From: Armillaria gallica
Taxonomy: Eukaryota; Basidiomycota; Agaricomycetes; Agaricales; Physalacriaceae
Assembly (NCBI GenBank): GCA_037576215.1
Contig: JBANDB010000012.1
Coordinates: forward strand, 2,170,001-2,234,000
DNA: 64,000 nt
Reading direction: 5' to 3'
Every line of letters begins with the position of its first letter. Position 1 is the stretch's first letter. Positions 54,365 to 64,000 of this stretch are shown in pieces. The position numbers and the translations under genes were made by a program. The notes under the pieces are model-generated. The model worked only from the letters and a program-made list of their open reading frames with translations, made no database searches and was not told the DNA's origin.

Positions 54365-54775
54365 TGCTACAGGCAGCACAGGTTCAAACCCTGTGGTCTG
54401 ATTAGCACACACTTAGTTGGGTATACTATTCCGCAAGTGGCAGAGGTTCAAACCCTTTGGCTTGTCAGACGGCGTTTCTTGGGTGTGAGATACTACAGGC
54501 AGCACAGGTTCAAACCCTTTGGTCTGGTTAGTGTTCGTACAGAGGCCTTCTTTAACGTGTGGCACTACAGGCAGCACAGGTTCAAACCCTGTGGTCTGAT
54601 TAGCATGCACTTGAGGGTTCTCATTTCCGCAAGCGGCAGAGGTTCAAACCCTTTGGCTTGTCGGACGGGGTTTAGTTGGTTATTGTGTCTCTGGATCGGC
54701 ATAGGTTCAAACCCTGTGGGTCTACGATTGGTTTTGGAAGCTTGAGTGCATAGGTTCAAATCCTGTGGCTTGAGT
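54365..54775 (+). repeat. Array of seven tRNA T-arm/B-box-like hairpins
   Basis: GGTTCAAA(C/T)CC occurs seven times, starting at 54381, 54445, 54507, 54579, 54641, 54704 and 54753, spaced 49-72 nt. Each sits in a 5-bp stem with a 7-nt TTCAAAC-type loop, exactly the geometry of a tRNA T-arm: ACAGG/CCTGT (54379, 54577), AGAGG/CCTTT, ATAGG/CCTGT. Two flanking contexts alternate: CTACAGGCAGC...GGTCTGATTAG and TTCCGCAAGTGGC...GGCTTGTC. TTAGTTGGGTA and TTTAGTTGGTTA (54413, 54671) resemble D-arm/A-box sequence. No complete tRNA folds. Confidence 0.7.
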
Positions 54776-56226
54776 GGACGTTTTGTGAAGGGTTTCTGCT
54801 TAGAGCGCAAGCTTTGAGTCATGTTTAGAGTGTGTTTAGGTTGTTGTAGTTACCTGTGTGTGACACACGCGACTTATTGAGGGTTTTGTGGGTGTGTGGC
54901 GGCGTATCGTGTATTGTAGTACACCTTGCCTTGAGGCCCGGCGACATTGGTCGCCCCTCTTGTTATAAAAGCCTTTGGACTTAGAGAGATCTAGATACGT
55001 GACGCGTGCTATTGCTATACGTGTGTATTGTATATTCTGAGAGTTTAGTTGTTTTGCTTCAATCTGCTTCTATCGCATAATATCCCCCCAAGAACTTGAG
55101 GGTTTGTGTGTGTAGTGTTGGGTGTGAGTGTGATTAGTATCTTCGACACTGTTGCATTTCTAGCCTGTGCGCACAGAGTCTCTTCACTGGTGCCCACTTT
55201 CATTTCGCCAACCGAAACGGAGTCGGGCGGGATCCCACAGGTCCTCCGTGGGAGTCTGACTATCGGGGTAGTCTTTGACAACTCTTTGTCGGAGCACAGT
55301 ACTTTTTTGCAGGTTTACTACACGATGGAGCACGCAAACTGATCGCAATCATTCTGTGCACGCCATACCCTCAGAGTTGCAAACATGTACACTGAACCTT
55401 CTTTCATCTCAAGGAGATCGGGGCTATGCACCATGCCCAGGTCCAGGAAAGTGCCCTGTGGCTGGTCGCATTTTGGGCCTTATACACATTAACCAGCGCA
55501 TCACTCATCGGTAACATTTCGTTCCCTCTGGGGATTCGGTTCAATCTGTGTAACTCTTTTTTCACATTTCCATGTAAAGCATTGTGCTTACCCTTCGTCT
55601 CAGGCTGTCATGGGACGAACATTCACTACCGCGAATGTGAAGCAACCCCGGTAGTTGTGGCGTGGGTGACTTCTCTTCCGGTTTATTCTTGTCTGCACTT
55701 TAATGACTGATGCAGATGCGGGAAGGACCGAGCCGTGAAAATTTTTAAATGATCTCCAATATGTACAACTTAATCAGCAGAACCAGTGCGCCTCACAACG
55801 ATCGTTGTCTCTGCCTCAACGGCACGATACCTCAATCTACGGGGCCTCCGCATTTTTCTGAAATGACTCCCGATTTGACATCCCACTATTTTACTCTTGC
55901 TTTGTGACCACTTCTCTATTCAATCCACACCTATTGTTCAAAGGCAAGTTGTAAACACAGAACACTTGTACAGGACCCCTCCTCACACACAATCTATCTC
56001 TGATGCTGTATCAGTGTACTTAACAAAAAATACTATATTGTTCAGATTTCATATGTATCTAAGTCCCTACGAAGTCATCCAACTTCGTGAGATGTGCTTG
56101 GTCCGGACAACCAATGTGATGTTCACAGCGGCAGGGGTTCTTTGTGGTCTGCGATGTTGCCTTGTTTGCTAACAACGGCGCAGAAAACATTGGCTGTTCC
56201 CTTAATAGGGACCGCTTGCCAGTGCG

Positions 56227-56261
<35 letters not shown>

Positions 56262-57426
56262 AGAGGGCCGCTTACATCATCGAATTTTCAAGAATCAAGT
56301 CCCCACTTTCACTTTTACTTTAGCTCATCGTGTCATTTTCCATTCAACACTGTCCTGTCCTCACTTAGCCAAGAGGGCCGATACGAGCATGGTGGATACG
56401 AGTCCAGAATCCATGCACAACTTCCAGAAGTAACACCCTTAACTACTGCACCAGGCAGCACCACTGGCCCTTGACATATAATGAAACATATATTGCATCT
56501 GTATGTGAAAATATAATAAATCTAAAAGAAATAAAAATTTGGGGAGAGATCGGAGCCTTTTTCAGGGCGATGGAGGTGCCAGAGGGGGAAACGGACCTCA
56601 CCACTGTATTCCCCGATGTCAAAAACAGAGGTGGTGGATCCTGGTGGCCGTTGCTAGGCCGTAGGAATGGAAATGGGGCGGAAGGGGCAGGGATGGGAAT
56701 TGAGTAGTGACATGACAATCAGAGCATGGGGGGGGGGGGGGGCTCGGTGCAACATCAGAGTCGTGTTTCCCAACCAAAAGAATGGGATATATACGACTCT
56801 GGAGTGGCTGGGCTGCTTGAGTCATGGGTGGACTGGGGTAGACTGATGTTGGATATTGGCGGGGTAGGCGGCAGTGGTGATGGCAATTGTCGTACAGTCA
56901 TGATTCTTGAGAGGCCCATGATGCCCAAGGGTCCTTCAATATCTGGAAGGATGTGGCTGTCATTGTCGTTGTTGGCCGTTGGTGTCCTCATCTTCATCCC
57001 ACCCTCTTCCTCGACATCGCCCGCCTTCCAGTGTCCTCCATCCATGTCCTCTTTCTCCAGCATCCTTCCTCCAGATACTCTCAGGGTCCTGCATCAGAGC
57101 ATGACCGTCGTCGCATTGGTCATCATGGCCATGTCTAGTTCCGCCTTCGATAACTCCTCCCGTGCCAAGATGGTGGCCGATGTTGACTGTCCGGACAGAT
57201 TACACACTGTTGTGGTGTGCGGGTGTCGTCTGTAGAGGCGATTCGCACTGATATCGATGCGGGAGGTTCTGGAGGGGCTGCAATGGGGATGGGATGGGGG
57301 TGCATTCGAGGGCGTGATGGTGGTCTGTGTGGGTCATCATCGTCATGGGACCTACTGGGGTCATCGTAGCCATGGTGGATGGGGCCACCAGATGCACAAA
57401 AAGTATCTAAAGATATTAGTAAGGAT
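54776..57426. other. Non-coding region; R3 copy 3 and microsatellites
   Basis: A TATA-like TTATAAAAGCC at about 54963 follows the hairpin array. R3 copy 3 lies at about 55240-55480 (GTCTGACTATCGGGGTAG, TGAACCTTCTTTCATCTCA). An ACT repeat (11 units, 56227-56259) and a G run (15, 56728-56742) create spurious open frames around them. The Pro/Ser/Asp-rich frames at 56755-57443 on both strands have no identifiable domain. Confidence 0.45.
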
Positions 57427-57647
57427 CTAAATAATAAACACATACCTTTTCATGCCCATGAGAGGGCTGTTCAGCGAGCAGACCCACAATTCGGCGTGGT
57501 AATGGTCGACGTCGGTGAAGCTGTTGCCATAAAAGGCCAATAGTTGCTGTGGTTGAATTCTAAGGTACAAGTTAAGAATGCTCAGGGTCCTGCCCATGAA
57601 ATCGCTCAGAAAAGGACAAATCCTCGTTACCTCAGTCCCATGATTAC
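57427..57647 (-). other. Unrelated tail fused to FMN-GOGAT copy 2
   Basis: The minus frame continues openly past the GOGAT truncation point (MGC) with about 70 codons of unrecognised sequence (TEVTRICPFLSDFMG, LRIQPQQLLAFYG). It is not GOGAT and is absent from copy 1, so it marks the edge of the duplicated block. Confidence 0.35.
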
Positions 57648-58618
57648 AACCCATCACAATCAACGGTGTTGTAGCAAAACCCCATTCTTCTGCACCCAAC
57701 AAGTATGCAATGCCAATATCCTGGCCTGTTCAGATCTGACCATCGGTTTGGACGGTGACTCAGCCCCGAAGGAACACCAAGGTTTGATGTGTCTCCGCTG
57801 AACCCATTTCCTGCGTATTTGATCCCCGTCCATCGGAAAGCCCCGTCATGACCAGAAATAAGTATGTAATCTGCCTTGGCCTTCGCAACACCACTTGCTG
57901 CAATACCAACACCGACTTTTGGCACTAGCCTTCATGGAAACACGGGCACAGGGTTCGAGATCATAGACGAGTTGTTTCAAGTCCTCGATAGAATAAATGC
58001 CGTGATGTGGAGGAGGAGAAACTAGCCCAACACCGGCGGCAGAGTGATGAGTGCATGCAATAGATCCCGAAACTTTGTGTCCTGGTAGTTCACCACACTC
58101 TCCAGGCTTCGCACCTTGTGCCATCTTGATTTGGAGTTCATCCGCATCAGCTAGATAGTTGGATGTAATGCCAAACCTTCCAGATGCAACCTGTTTAATG
58201 GCAGAGCGCATAGTATCGCTGTTGCTGAGAATTAGGGACCATTCTGCATCTTCGCCTCCCTCACCAGTGGACCTTCCACCGAGACGATTCATAGCGACAG
58301 CAAGAGTAGTGTGCTTCCATTGAGATAGACACATAACATTGCACTAGTGACGAATCGGCAAACGATTTCATTCCAGAGCTCGGCCTGTTCAATAGGAATA
58401 GCGGTGGCGTTCTCGTATCTAAATTCTAACCTGTTCATTAGCATTCCGGAAATACACATCATAGGCTCCTTGATTTTTCTTCCTAACTGCGTCCTGTAGG
58501 TTGGCGATACCTGTAGGGTCGTCGATATGGGCTTCACCTCTGTCATGCCAGTGATGTTCTCCTGACTCAGGCATGCCAGGTGAGATGATGGTATCATGAC
58601 TTGCGTGCAACATCAAGT
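57648..58618 (-). pseudogene. Glutamate synthase FMN-domain fragment, copy 2
   Basis: Second copy of the relic at 11049-12050 in the same orientation, with the same 3' truncation after [12 protein letters not shown]. It retains [100 protein letters not shown] and [14 protein letters not shown]. Deletions after HDG remove the GTGAS segment and scramble the following 100 bp. It shares several broken sites with copy 1, so it derives from an already degenerate sequence. Confidence 0.86.
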
Positions 58619-58819
58619 GTCCAGGGAGACAGTTACGAGTCTATGGGACAGATGCAACGAGGGAAAAGAACTATGAGACTGACCACCAAACAGCCACAGC
58701 GTCTTCAGTAGAACACGCTGATGTTCAAAAGCTCGTCCAAAAGTGATCGGAAAAAAGACACTTGCAGTGAATGTGGAGGCAGGGAATACATCTACCAGTG
58801 AGCAGGTAATCCCACACCA

Positions 58820-59317
58820 TCAAGAATTTATCCCTTCCGTCTTTCCATAGGCTGTCTCAGCGAAACCTCCATTCCCTGCTCCTTCACCGGAGATCAGAAG
58901 GGGCATTGTATTCAATTCGAGAGACCCTAGTTTCATTTGGACATTGATTGGTTGTTGAAATGCAGGGTTCTTCGCCTCATGACAGCCATAATATCGTGTG
59001 AAGTCGGTGAGGTGGTCAAGTCTAAGCAAATAGTAAGACCTGATAATTGAGATGATAGAGGAAACGCATACCACTGCGGAGTCGTTGACTTCACAACTTC
59101 GCTGTTTCAATCATTGAATCTCCCAACGCTGCGGTAACAGGGACCCCAGGCCTTGTGAATAGTCAACTGGGAAATTTCAGGGTGTTGTACGTGGTCGCTA
59201 GGATGGGAAAGAGTAAGAATCTTCCAGCATTGCTTGCCAGACATCCGAGTCTTGTGGGGGAGGACATTCGTTTTACTAGGCAGGAGGAATGGAGAAAGCT
59301 GTGTTGGGCAGGTGACT
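58820..59317 (-). pseudogene. Unrecognised exon-like segment X, copy 2
   Basis: Same segment as 12255-12720 (NPAFQQPINVQ, LLISGEGAGNGGFAETAYGK, TEG), with its 5' intron-like stretch and upstream ESPNAA-type coding-like sequence. It continues to the point where copy 1 has the 1.8-kb insertion, and here shows the uninterrupted junction. Confidence 0.45.
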
Positions 59318-60188
59318 GTTTGCGCAGATGGACCCCGGTTGTCTGGGCCGGCGTTTGACTCCCAACTTCTCCCTATCACCACCACCACTTACTGCTACCA
59401 CGACCGCCACTGTGACCACAACCACAACCACTACCTAAAACAGCTCATGGCACACCTACTGAAGCCTTGTTCTAGTTGCCAGTAGGATGGTACGTTGGAT
59501 GGTACCCACATCATATAGGTTCACCACTGGTCCTAGTCATTCTCGACATGAGCAAAGGTTCCACGAGCAATTACCACCACGAATACTTCATGCCTCGCTA
59601 CTTCTTCATACCTAACACTCCCTTTCGCTCAAACTCGGCATTGACTTTGAACACTGTTCTCGTCGCAATGTCTCAGCTATGTCTTACATGGCACTCCTCT
59701 CTCTTTCCACAACAGTGCACCATTTCGACTATTAGCACAAGTCCCTTCTTGCCAGGAAAGATGTCATTGAGGGAATTGTCTTATCCTTCAAGTGATATCA
59801 TTCAAGGAGCCGCGGATTTGCCTTCAGTTCATCTCTTCCTCTTCCACACATCCTTACAACCTCCATTGGCATTTATCACTCTGTAATGTCATTGCAGGGT
59901 GACAGCCATATTTCTTGACCCTCGTTATCCCGGGTCGACATCATCTGCAGCTGATGTCAGCGAGGCACAGCTGGTCTGCGATGATCAGGATCACAGTAGC
60001 TTGTCAGGATTTAGAGGGAATGTGCACATTCGCTATCACTTCGGGCTCATGCGCTAGTAGATAATGTTGCTACCACCGTCACTACTTTTTACAATGAGCC
60101 ATTGAGGTCGGTAGGAGTAGTTTACTTCTATTTACCTGAGCTGTATTAGCGAAGATGGCCAATCAATCCAGTTTTCCAGTTTTCCTAT
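59318..60188. other. M24 5' flank followed by unrecognised sequence
   Basis: 59318-59376 matches the conserved flank upstream of M24 exon 1 (GGACCCCGGTTG, GGCCGGCGTTTGACTCCCAA). After TAT at 59374 comes about 810 bp of foreign sequence with a CAC/ACC-rich start. A 136-codon plus frame (59476-59886) is open but unrecognised. Confidence 0.4.
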
Positions 60189-60348
60189 CACCGCTGGGTG
60201 GCGACTATTTTCGGATGGTCAAAATAGAATCAAAATCCTTGGATATTTCCTTATTAGGGAATTCCCAGATTTTGACTGAGGTAAAATCCGACATTTTGCA
60301 CTCTGATTTTATTTTGACTTGCCCAAAATAGTTGCCCTCCCAGCTGTG
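60189..60348. mobile_element. 160-bp MITE with CAC...GTG ends, TAT on both sides
   Basis: Starts CACCGCTGGGTGGCGACTAT and ends with a near inverse (ATAGTTGCCCTCCCAGCTGTG, one base over 20, so read it as two halves). TAT at 60186-60188 and 60349-60351. Related to 19384-19550. The M24 exon-1 fragment starts immediately after the right TAT. Confidence 0.6.
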
Positions 60349-60440
60349 TATGGGCTCTGAAAACAAGATCGAAGTGTATCCACCCCAGGCTATGCGGAAG
60401 GGATGGTATCTGCTCTGTGCACTCTCGCCTTGACACTACA
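60349..60440 (+). pseudogene. M24 peptidase exon-1 fragment
   Basis: Encodes GSENKIEVYPPQAMRKGWYL, then LCALSP and TGA, almost identical to 14601-14692. The ATG context is altered by the adjacent MITE. The rest of the gene is absent. Confidence 0.65.
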
Positions 60441-60976
60441 GATAACAAGTTCCAGGAATTATGGGAACGATCATCAGGAATCTTTCTATTCATTGTGTTC
60501 AATAGATATCTGTTGCTAGACTGTGGAGAAGACTTATTTACATATTTCAATCAAAGTCTCTCTGCTGGCGATATAAAGGGATCAGCTCTCACAATAATCT
60601 TAGCATTCTCTCTCCTGTCTTCAATCTTGTATCCTACAATGTTCACAAACCCCACTCCCCGTTCCATCATTAGGAACGTCTCTTGGGGTAGTTTACATCT
60701 GCTCAACGATAGCCACCATGTAAGTAGGATCTGTCTCCGTATTTCTCTCATGATGGTTACCCAGGATCTTCGATGCCTTTCATGTTGTTCTGAGCACCCA
60801 TATGATATACAATCATCTAATCGACTTGTTCGGTGATATGATGGGCTGTACCATATCATTTGGTATGTGATGAATCAGATACCAGGAACGTTCTATGGTC
60901 CCTACCAAATTTCCCGAACCAGGAGCTTTAAGGTGCATTTCTGTCTCGATTTCTTCATCAAAGTAGCACCTAATCA

Positions 60977-61270
60977 CTACACATCGTTAGCTTCAATTAC
61001 TGACTGCTGTTCGCCGTTTACCCGCTGAGCTGATATGCTCCCAAGCTGAAATCCGCATTCCCAGATGGCCATTGTTGTAGGCGTCCAAGGGTGTGCTTCC
61101 TGATTGTTTGCACATGTATTCACTGATGTACCACACAGTATATAAACTATTCGGATCTGGAAACATTTGTGTTTTCTTCTTCTATTTGCAGCAAAGCCTA
61201 TCTCCAGTCTTTTATAGTTGGCCGTTATTTCCATTGAATTCTCCCCTGGATTGTGGTATGCACTGTCCAT
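60977..61270 (-). pseudogene. Possible ankyrin-repeat remnant
   Basis: One minus frame near 61000-61110 reads SGSTPLDAYNNGHLGM, resembling one ankyrin helix pair (GxTPLxxAxxNGHxxx), and ends at a TGA. Upstream sequence in the same frame has stops. This rests on a single short motif. Confidence 0.3.
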
Positions 61271-61619
61271 CGGCGTGAAAATCTGTTCCTAATGATGCAC
61301 TGGCAGGTTCTTACCTTCATAGTAGCTTTCAGTGAGCAACCCCATCTGAGTCTCCGGCTTTTCCAGTTTAATTCACAGCGTATTCAGGAAATGGAATTTG
61401 TAACTATCATTTATCATTCAATTGTATTTCTCTCACGTGAGATTATTAGTTTCTGTCTATGCTGTGTAAACAGCTCATTCCCATCAGTGAATTCACTTCA
61501 AGCGCTTATATCAATCTGAATAGATACTCCATATCCGATTTCAAGGCATTACCAGGCGTTGAGGTATGCTGTATATGACTCTGAGCATGAATCCAGTCAC
61601 CCGAAACACCCTCTAGTAA

Positions 61620-61877
61620 TCAATTTGCGTCATTCACATGATTCCACCGTTTTCCAATTTCATCATCATGTTGTCTATGTGCTACTGCCTGCATAAAATC
61701 AGGCAAGCATACGGCCTCTCCAAGTAAGTAGTTCATAATATGGATTGTCCATGCATTAAGCTGCTGTAGAGCATCCGACAAGCTTCTTGGTATAATGCGT
61801 CTCGGTGTCATATCAGGCTTGGCTACAAGGTAAACGCGTTTCTTCAAATTTTGAACTACACGGAAAATCACGAACAT
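61620..61877 (-). other. Unrecognised exon-like minus-strand frame
   Basis: About 85 codons without stops (RRIIPRSLSDALQQLNAWTI, then LPDFMQAVAHRQHDDEIGKR). Composition looks coding, but no family was recognised. It may belong to the same decayed gene as the ankyrin-like remnant downstream. Confidence 0.3.
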
Positions 61878-62621
61878 ACAGCATATGCTCTCTACTGATT
61901 CTAATCACAGTATGGATGATTATTATATGATATTGCCCGATAACCTGACTTTGAACCCCAGTACCTGGTGTGGCCGAACACTCTCATCTTCTTTGGCATT
62001 AATTTAATCCTTCCAAAATGTGGGCCTTCAGATTTTTATACACATTCATGACTAATCTAATGCCTTGAAGTTTGCAACTCGCTACTTGCTATGTATGTGT
62101 TATCTGTGCTTGACCATCATTGGAAAGCAAACATTCCTAGGTTAAACTCTCAGAAAGCTTGGACAAATGGCTCATCGGATGAATCAAAAGCCGTCACTCT
62201 CACATACAACAACTCTGGTACTGGAGTCGCAGTACGTAGACATTATATTGATGTCCCTTGTTGATCTGATATTTATTCTTTAGCATATCAGCATTCCAAT
62301 GGAGAGTAGTGTTTCTTTACATCATGCAAAGTAGAATTTAGATTTTCAAACAACTAGTAGGTGTATGAATCCACGCTCAGAATTACTTTCTTCTTCTCAA
62401 CTGCGACCGAGGTGTAAACAAAATATGAATGTCAAACACAAAGGTATATATAGCAGCTTGGATACGACTGACAATGTGACGGCCATAGTCTTGTGGCGCC
62501 AATCAAAGATCAAACAGCTGGACCAATGCATCTGCCTTTTGCAGCAAGATATCAACTTGAAGGCTCTCGTTCTGTTGTGTATTGGGATGGTCTGTCCGGG
62601 GCACTCAGGAGAAAGGTCTGG

Positions 62622-63127
62622 TCAGCTGAGGGTTGTTTGATCCCCAGGAGAGGTTAAGATATTATAGGCATAGGCCAATGTTGTGATCTGGACTCCGCTG
62701 AGGTGGGTCAGGAAGAACTCTTGATTATCGATGATGCCGTTAATCTCTCCTTTCCCACACCTGTCTATCAGAAGATCCTTCCACCAATCATGACAGGGCA
62801 CATTTACAGTCGATGTTGACGAGCACGTCTCCTCGACCGCCCCCAGCTCTGTGCGGTATGTTTCCGGGGGATGATCGGAGGACATGGCACTGAGATTTTT
62901 GGTGCAAGACGGCCGCCTGTAGCCCACTTCCATTCCGCAATCCGGGCTTCATTGGGGCCTTTTCGAACGAACAAAATTAGCAGACACTGAAAGGTCAGGA
63001 AGATTTTCGACTCGTGACGGGGGCATCTAGGGAATAAGAAGCTACTTTCGATGTTCTGTTTGGAGAACTGGAGGTCGAATGGGATAATTGAGGGTGATAT
63101 TGTCAAGTTCAAGACCCTTCTTCCCAC
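62622..63127 (-). other. Unrecognised minus-strand open frames
   Basis: Two overlapping frames (62622-62933 and 62804-63127) with no motif that I can name. The plus strand of 61900-62620 shows only short frames. Possible exons of a gene extending to the right edge. Confidence 0.22.
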
Positions 63128-63628
63128 AGCCTATTGTGGGGGCAGTTTCAATATGAACTTGACAATGCGTTGACCAGTAATGGACGTGTTGGAACTGTCA
63201 TTCAGCCATTCAGATCGATTGTCTTGATGTGGTGCCGATCGGCCTTCCAGGGCATCTGTACACCTTCTTTCAAGTCTCACACGATGATTGTCAGGAATAC
63301 TTATATGTATGGCAGATTCTCTCCTTTCGAGATCGCCAAAACGACCCCGGATACAATGCTGCCTGTACCAGTAGGTTATCCCATAGAACGGCTGTAAGCT
63401 ATAATCTTGAAGCTGAGTGATACTTACTGAAGCGACTCATTTCAGCTCTGGACCTTTGGTTCGTCAAGTTTTTGCATCAGGTCTGTTAAGTCTCTAGCGT
63501 GGCAATTCAGCTCATTGCTTCTCTCTTGCATTGGGGACTCTTCAGGACTCTTTCCGTGCAGCTCTGTAAGTCACTCATTCTTCACTGGAAACACTGCTCC
63601 TGATGCATTCTCATTAGATCTGTACTAT

Positions 63629-63874
63629 CTAGCCTTTCTGAATGACAGACAATTCACAAAATGCCTCGTCTATGGCATCTACAGTATCGAATTCGTTCAG
63701 ATGGTGCTCGTCACCCATGACGCCTTTGAAATATTCAGTTACGGCTTTTGGGATATCGATGCCATCATCGAAATCCATTTCGATGGGCTCACTGGACCCA
63801 TCATAAGCTCCATTGGTACATACAGTACCTTCTGTCCGGTTCTTGTTACTTACTATGCGTACAGCGTCTTTCAT
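63629..63874 (-). other. Unrecognised acidic exon-like frame near right edge
   Basis: Open for 81 codons with an acidic composition (EMDFDDGIDIPKAVTEYF, HHLNEFDTVDAIDEAF). It could be an exon of a minus-strand gene. About 80 nt downstream, after a possible acceptor (TTACAG, near 63563), the segment SPEESPMQERSNEL follows. Function unknown. Confidence 0.3.
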
Positions 63875-64000
63875 CGGACAGGTTTTCTATGCATACCGAA
63901 TCTTCATTTGTCAAAGTCACAAATCCTCCCCATATTTGTCGCCTGCATTTGTTGTGGTGCTTTTTTTCCGTGACATTCTAGCTCATTTATTCACAGGTAT

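Noticed and set aside
54365..54775. A cluster of real tRNA genes or a CRISPR array
   Set aside because: No unit has an acceptor stem or anticodon arm, and repeats are structured with variable, non-spacer-like intervals in a eukaryotic context.
56094..56474. Open frame with a poly-Tyr run
   Set aside because: Caused by the ACT microsatellite at 56227-56259; no conserved sequence around it.
59476..59886. 136-codon plus-strand gene
   Set aside because: Single open frame in foreign sequence between M24 fragments, no motif, no relative in the window.
1..64000. Classical RIP as in Neurospora (CpA to TpA)
   Set aside because: Changes noticed are at CpG, only a handful are seen per element, and non-repeated pieces show them too; mutation density looks far too low for RIP.

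Overview
The window looks like a transposon-rich stretch of an Agaricomycete (mushroom-forming basidiomycete) nuclear genome. The evidence is short introns of about 40-80 nt, an intron-rich LST8 gene, a chromodomain Ty3/gypsy element, a tyrosine-recombinase (DIRS-type) retroelement, and many small inverted-repeat DNA elements with clean target-site duplications. Few intact host genes are present. Most coding matches are copies or fragments of a small set of genes that have been duplicated, inverted and broken.

Layout. 1-4.1 kb: the 5' part of NAD(P)H glutamate synthase (GOGAT, minus strand, running off the left edge, two apparent frameshifts) and a nearly complete LST8 WD40 gene (minus). 4.1-9.0 kb: repeat R1, the 5' flank of LST8, containing a retroposon, inside it a hAT-type element, and inside that a TA-flanked MITE. 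9.0-12.7 kb: 3' GOGAT pieces (plus) beside an FMN-domain GOGAT piece in the opposite orientation. 12.7-14.5 kb: an unclassified 1.8-kb insertion. 14.5-34.3 kb: three copies of a module made of a helical-bundle/kinase-like gene, a spacer and an M24 metallopeptidase gene, plus a stand-alone M24 copy on the plus strand and a well-preserved small Cys/His-rich gene (21.6-22.4 kb). 34.6-41.6 kb: a gypsy element with 270-bp LTRs and ATTGT target duplication, inserted into the third module and itself carrying two MITEs. 42.2-46.6 kb: M24 copy, second R1 copy, and a mitochondrial-carrier-like pseudogene with a MITE in an exon. 47.9-52.2 kb: a decayed DIRS-type element (minus). 52.2-57.6 kb: mostly non-coding, including an array of seven tRNA T-arm/B-box-like hairpins. 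57.6-59.3 kb: second FMN-GOGAT copy. 59.3-64 kb: an M24 exon-1 fragment, weak ankyrin-like remnants and unrecognised minus-strand open frames.

The most informative signals are: (1) every premature stop found in the two retroelements is TGA, mostly where Arg (CGA) fits the context, and the two gypsy LTRs differ mainly at CpG, which points to deamination of methylated CpG; (2) the seven-unit T-arm/B-box array; (3) a four-layer nest of insertions resolved by target duplications and an empty site elsewhere in the window; (4) repeated duplication of the same already-broken gene fragments, so the decay partly precedes the duplication. The only genes I would treat as possibly functional are LST8, the 21.6-kb Cys/His-rich gene and the 32.6-34.1 kb helical-bundle/kinase-like gene.
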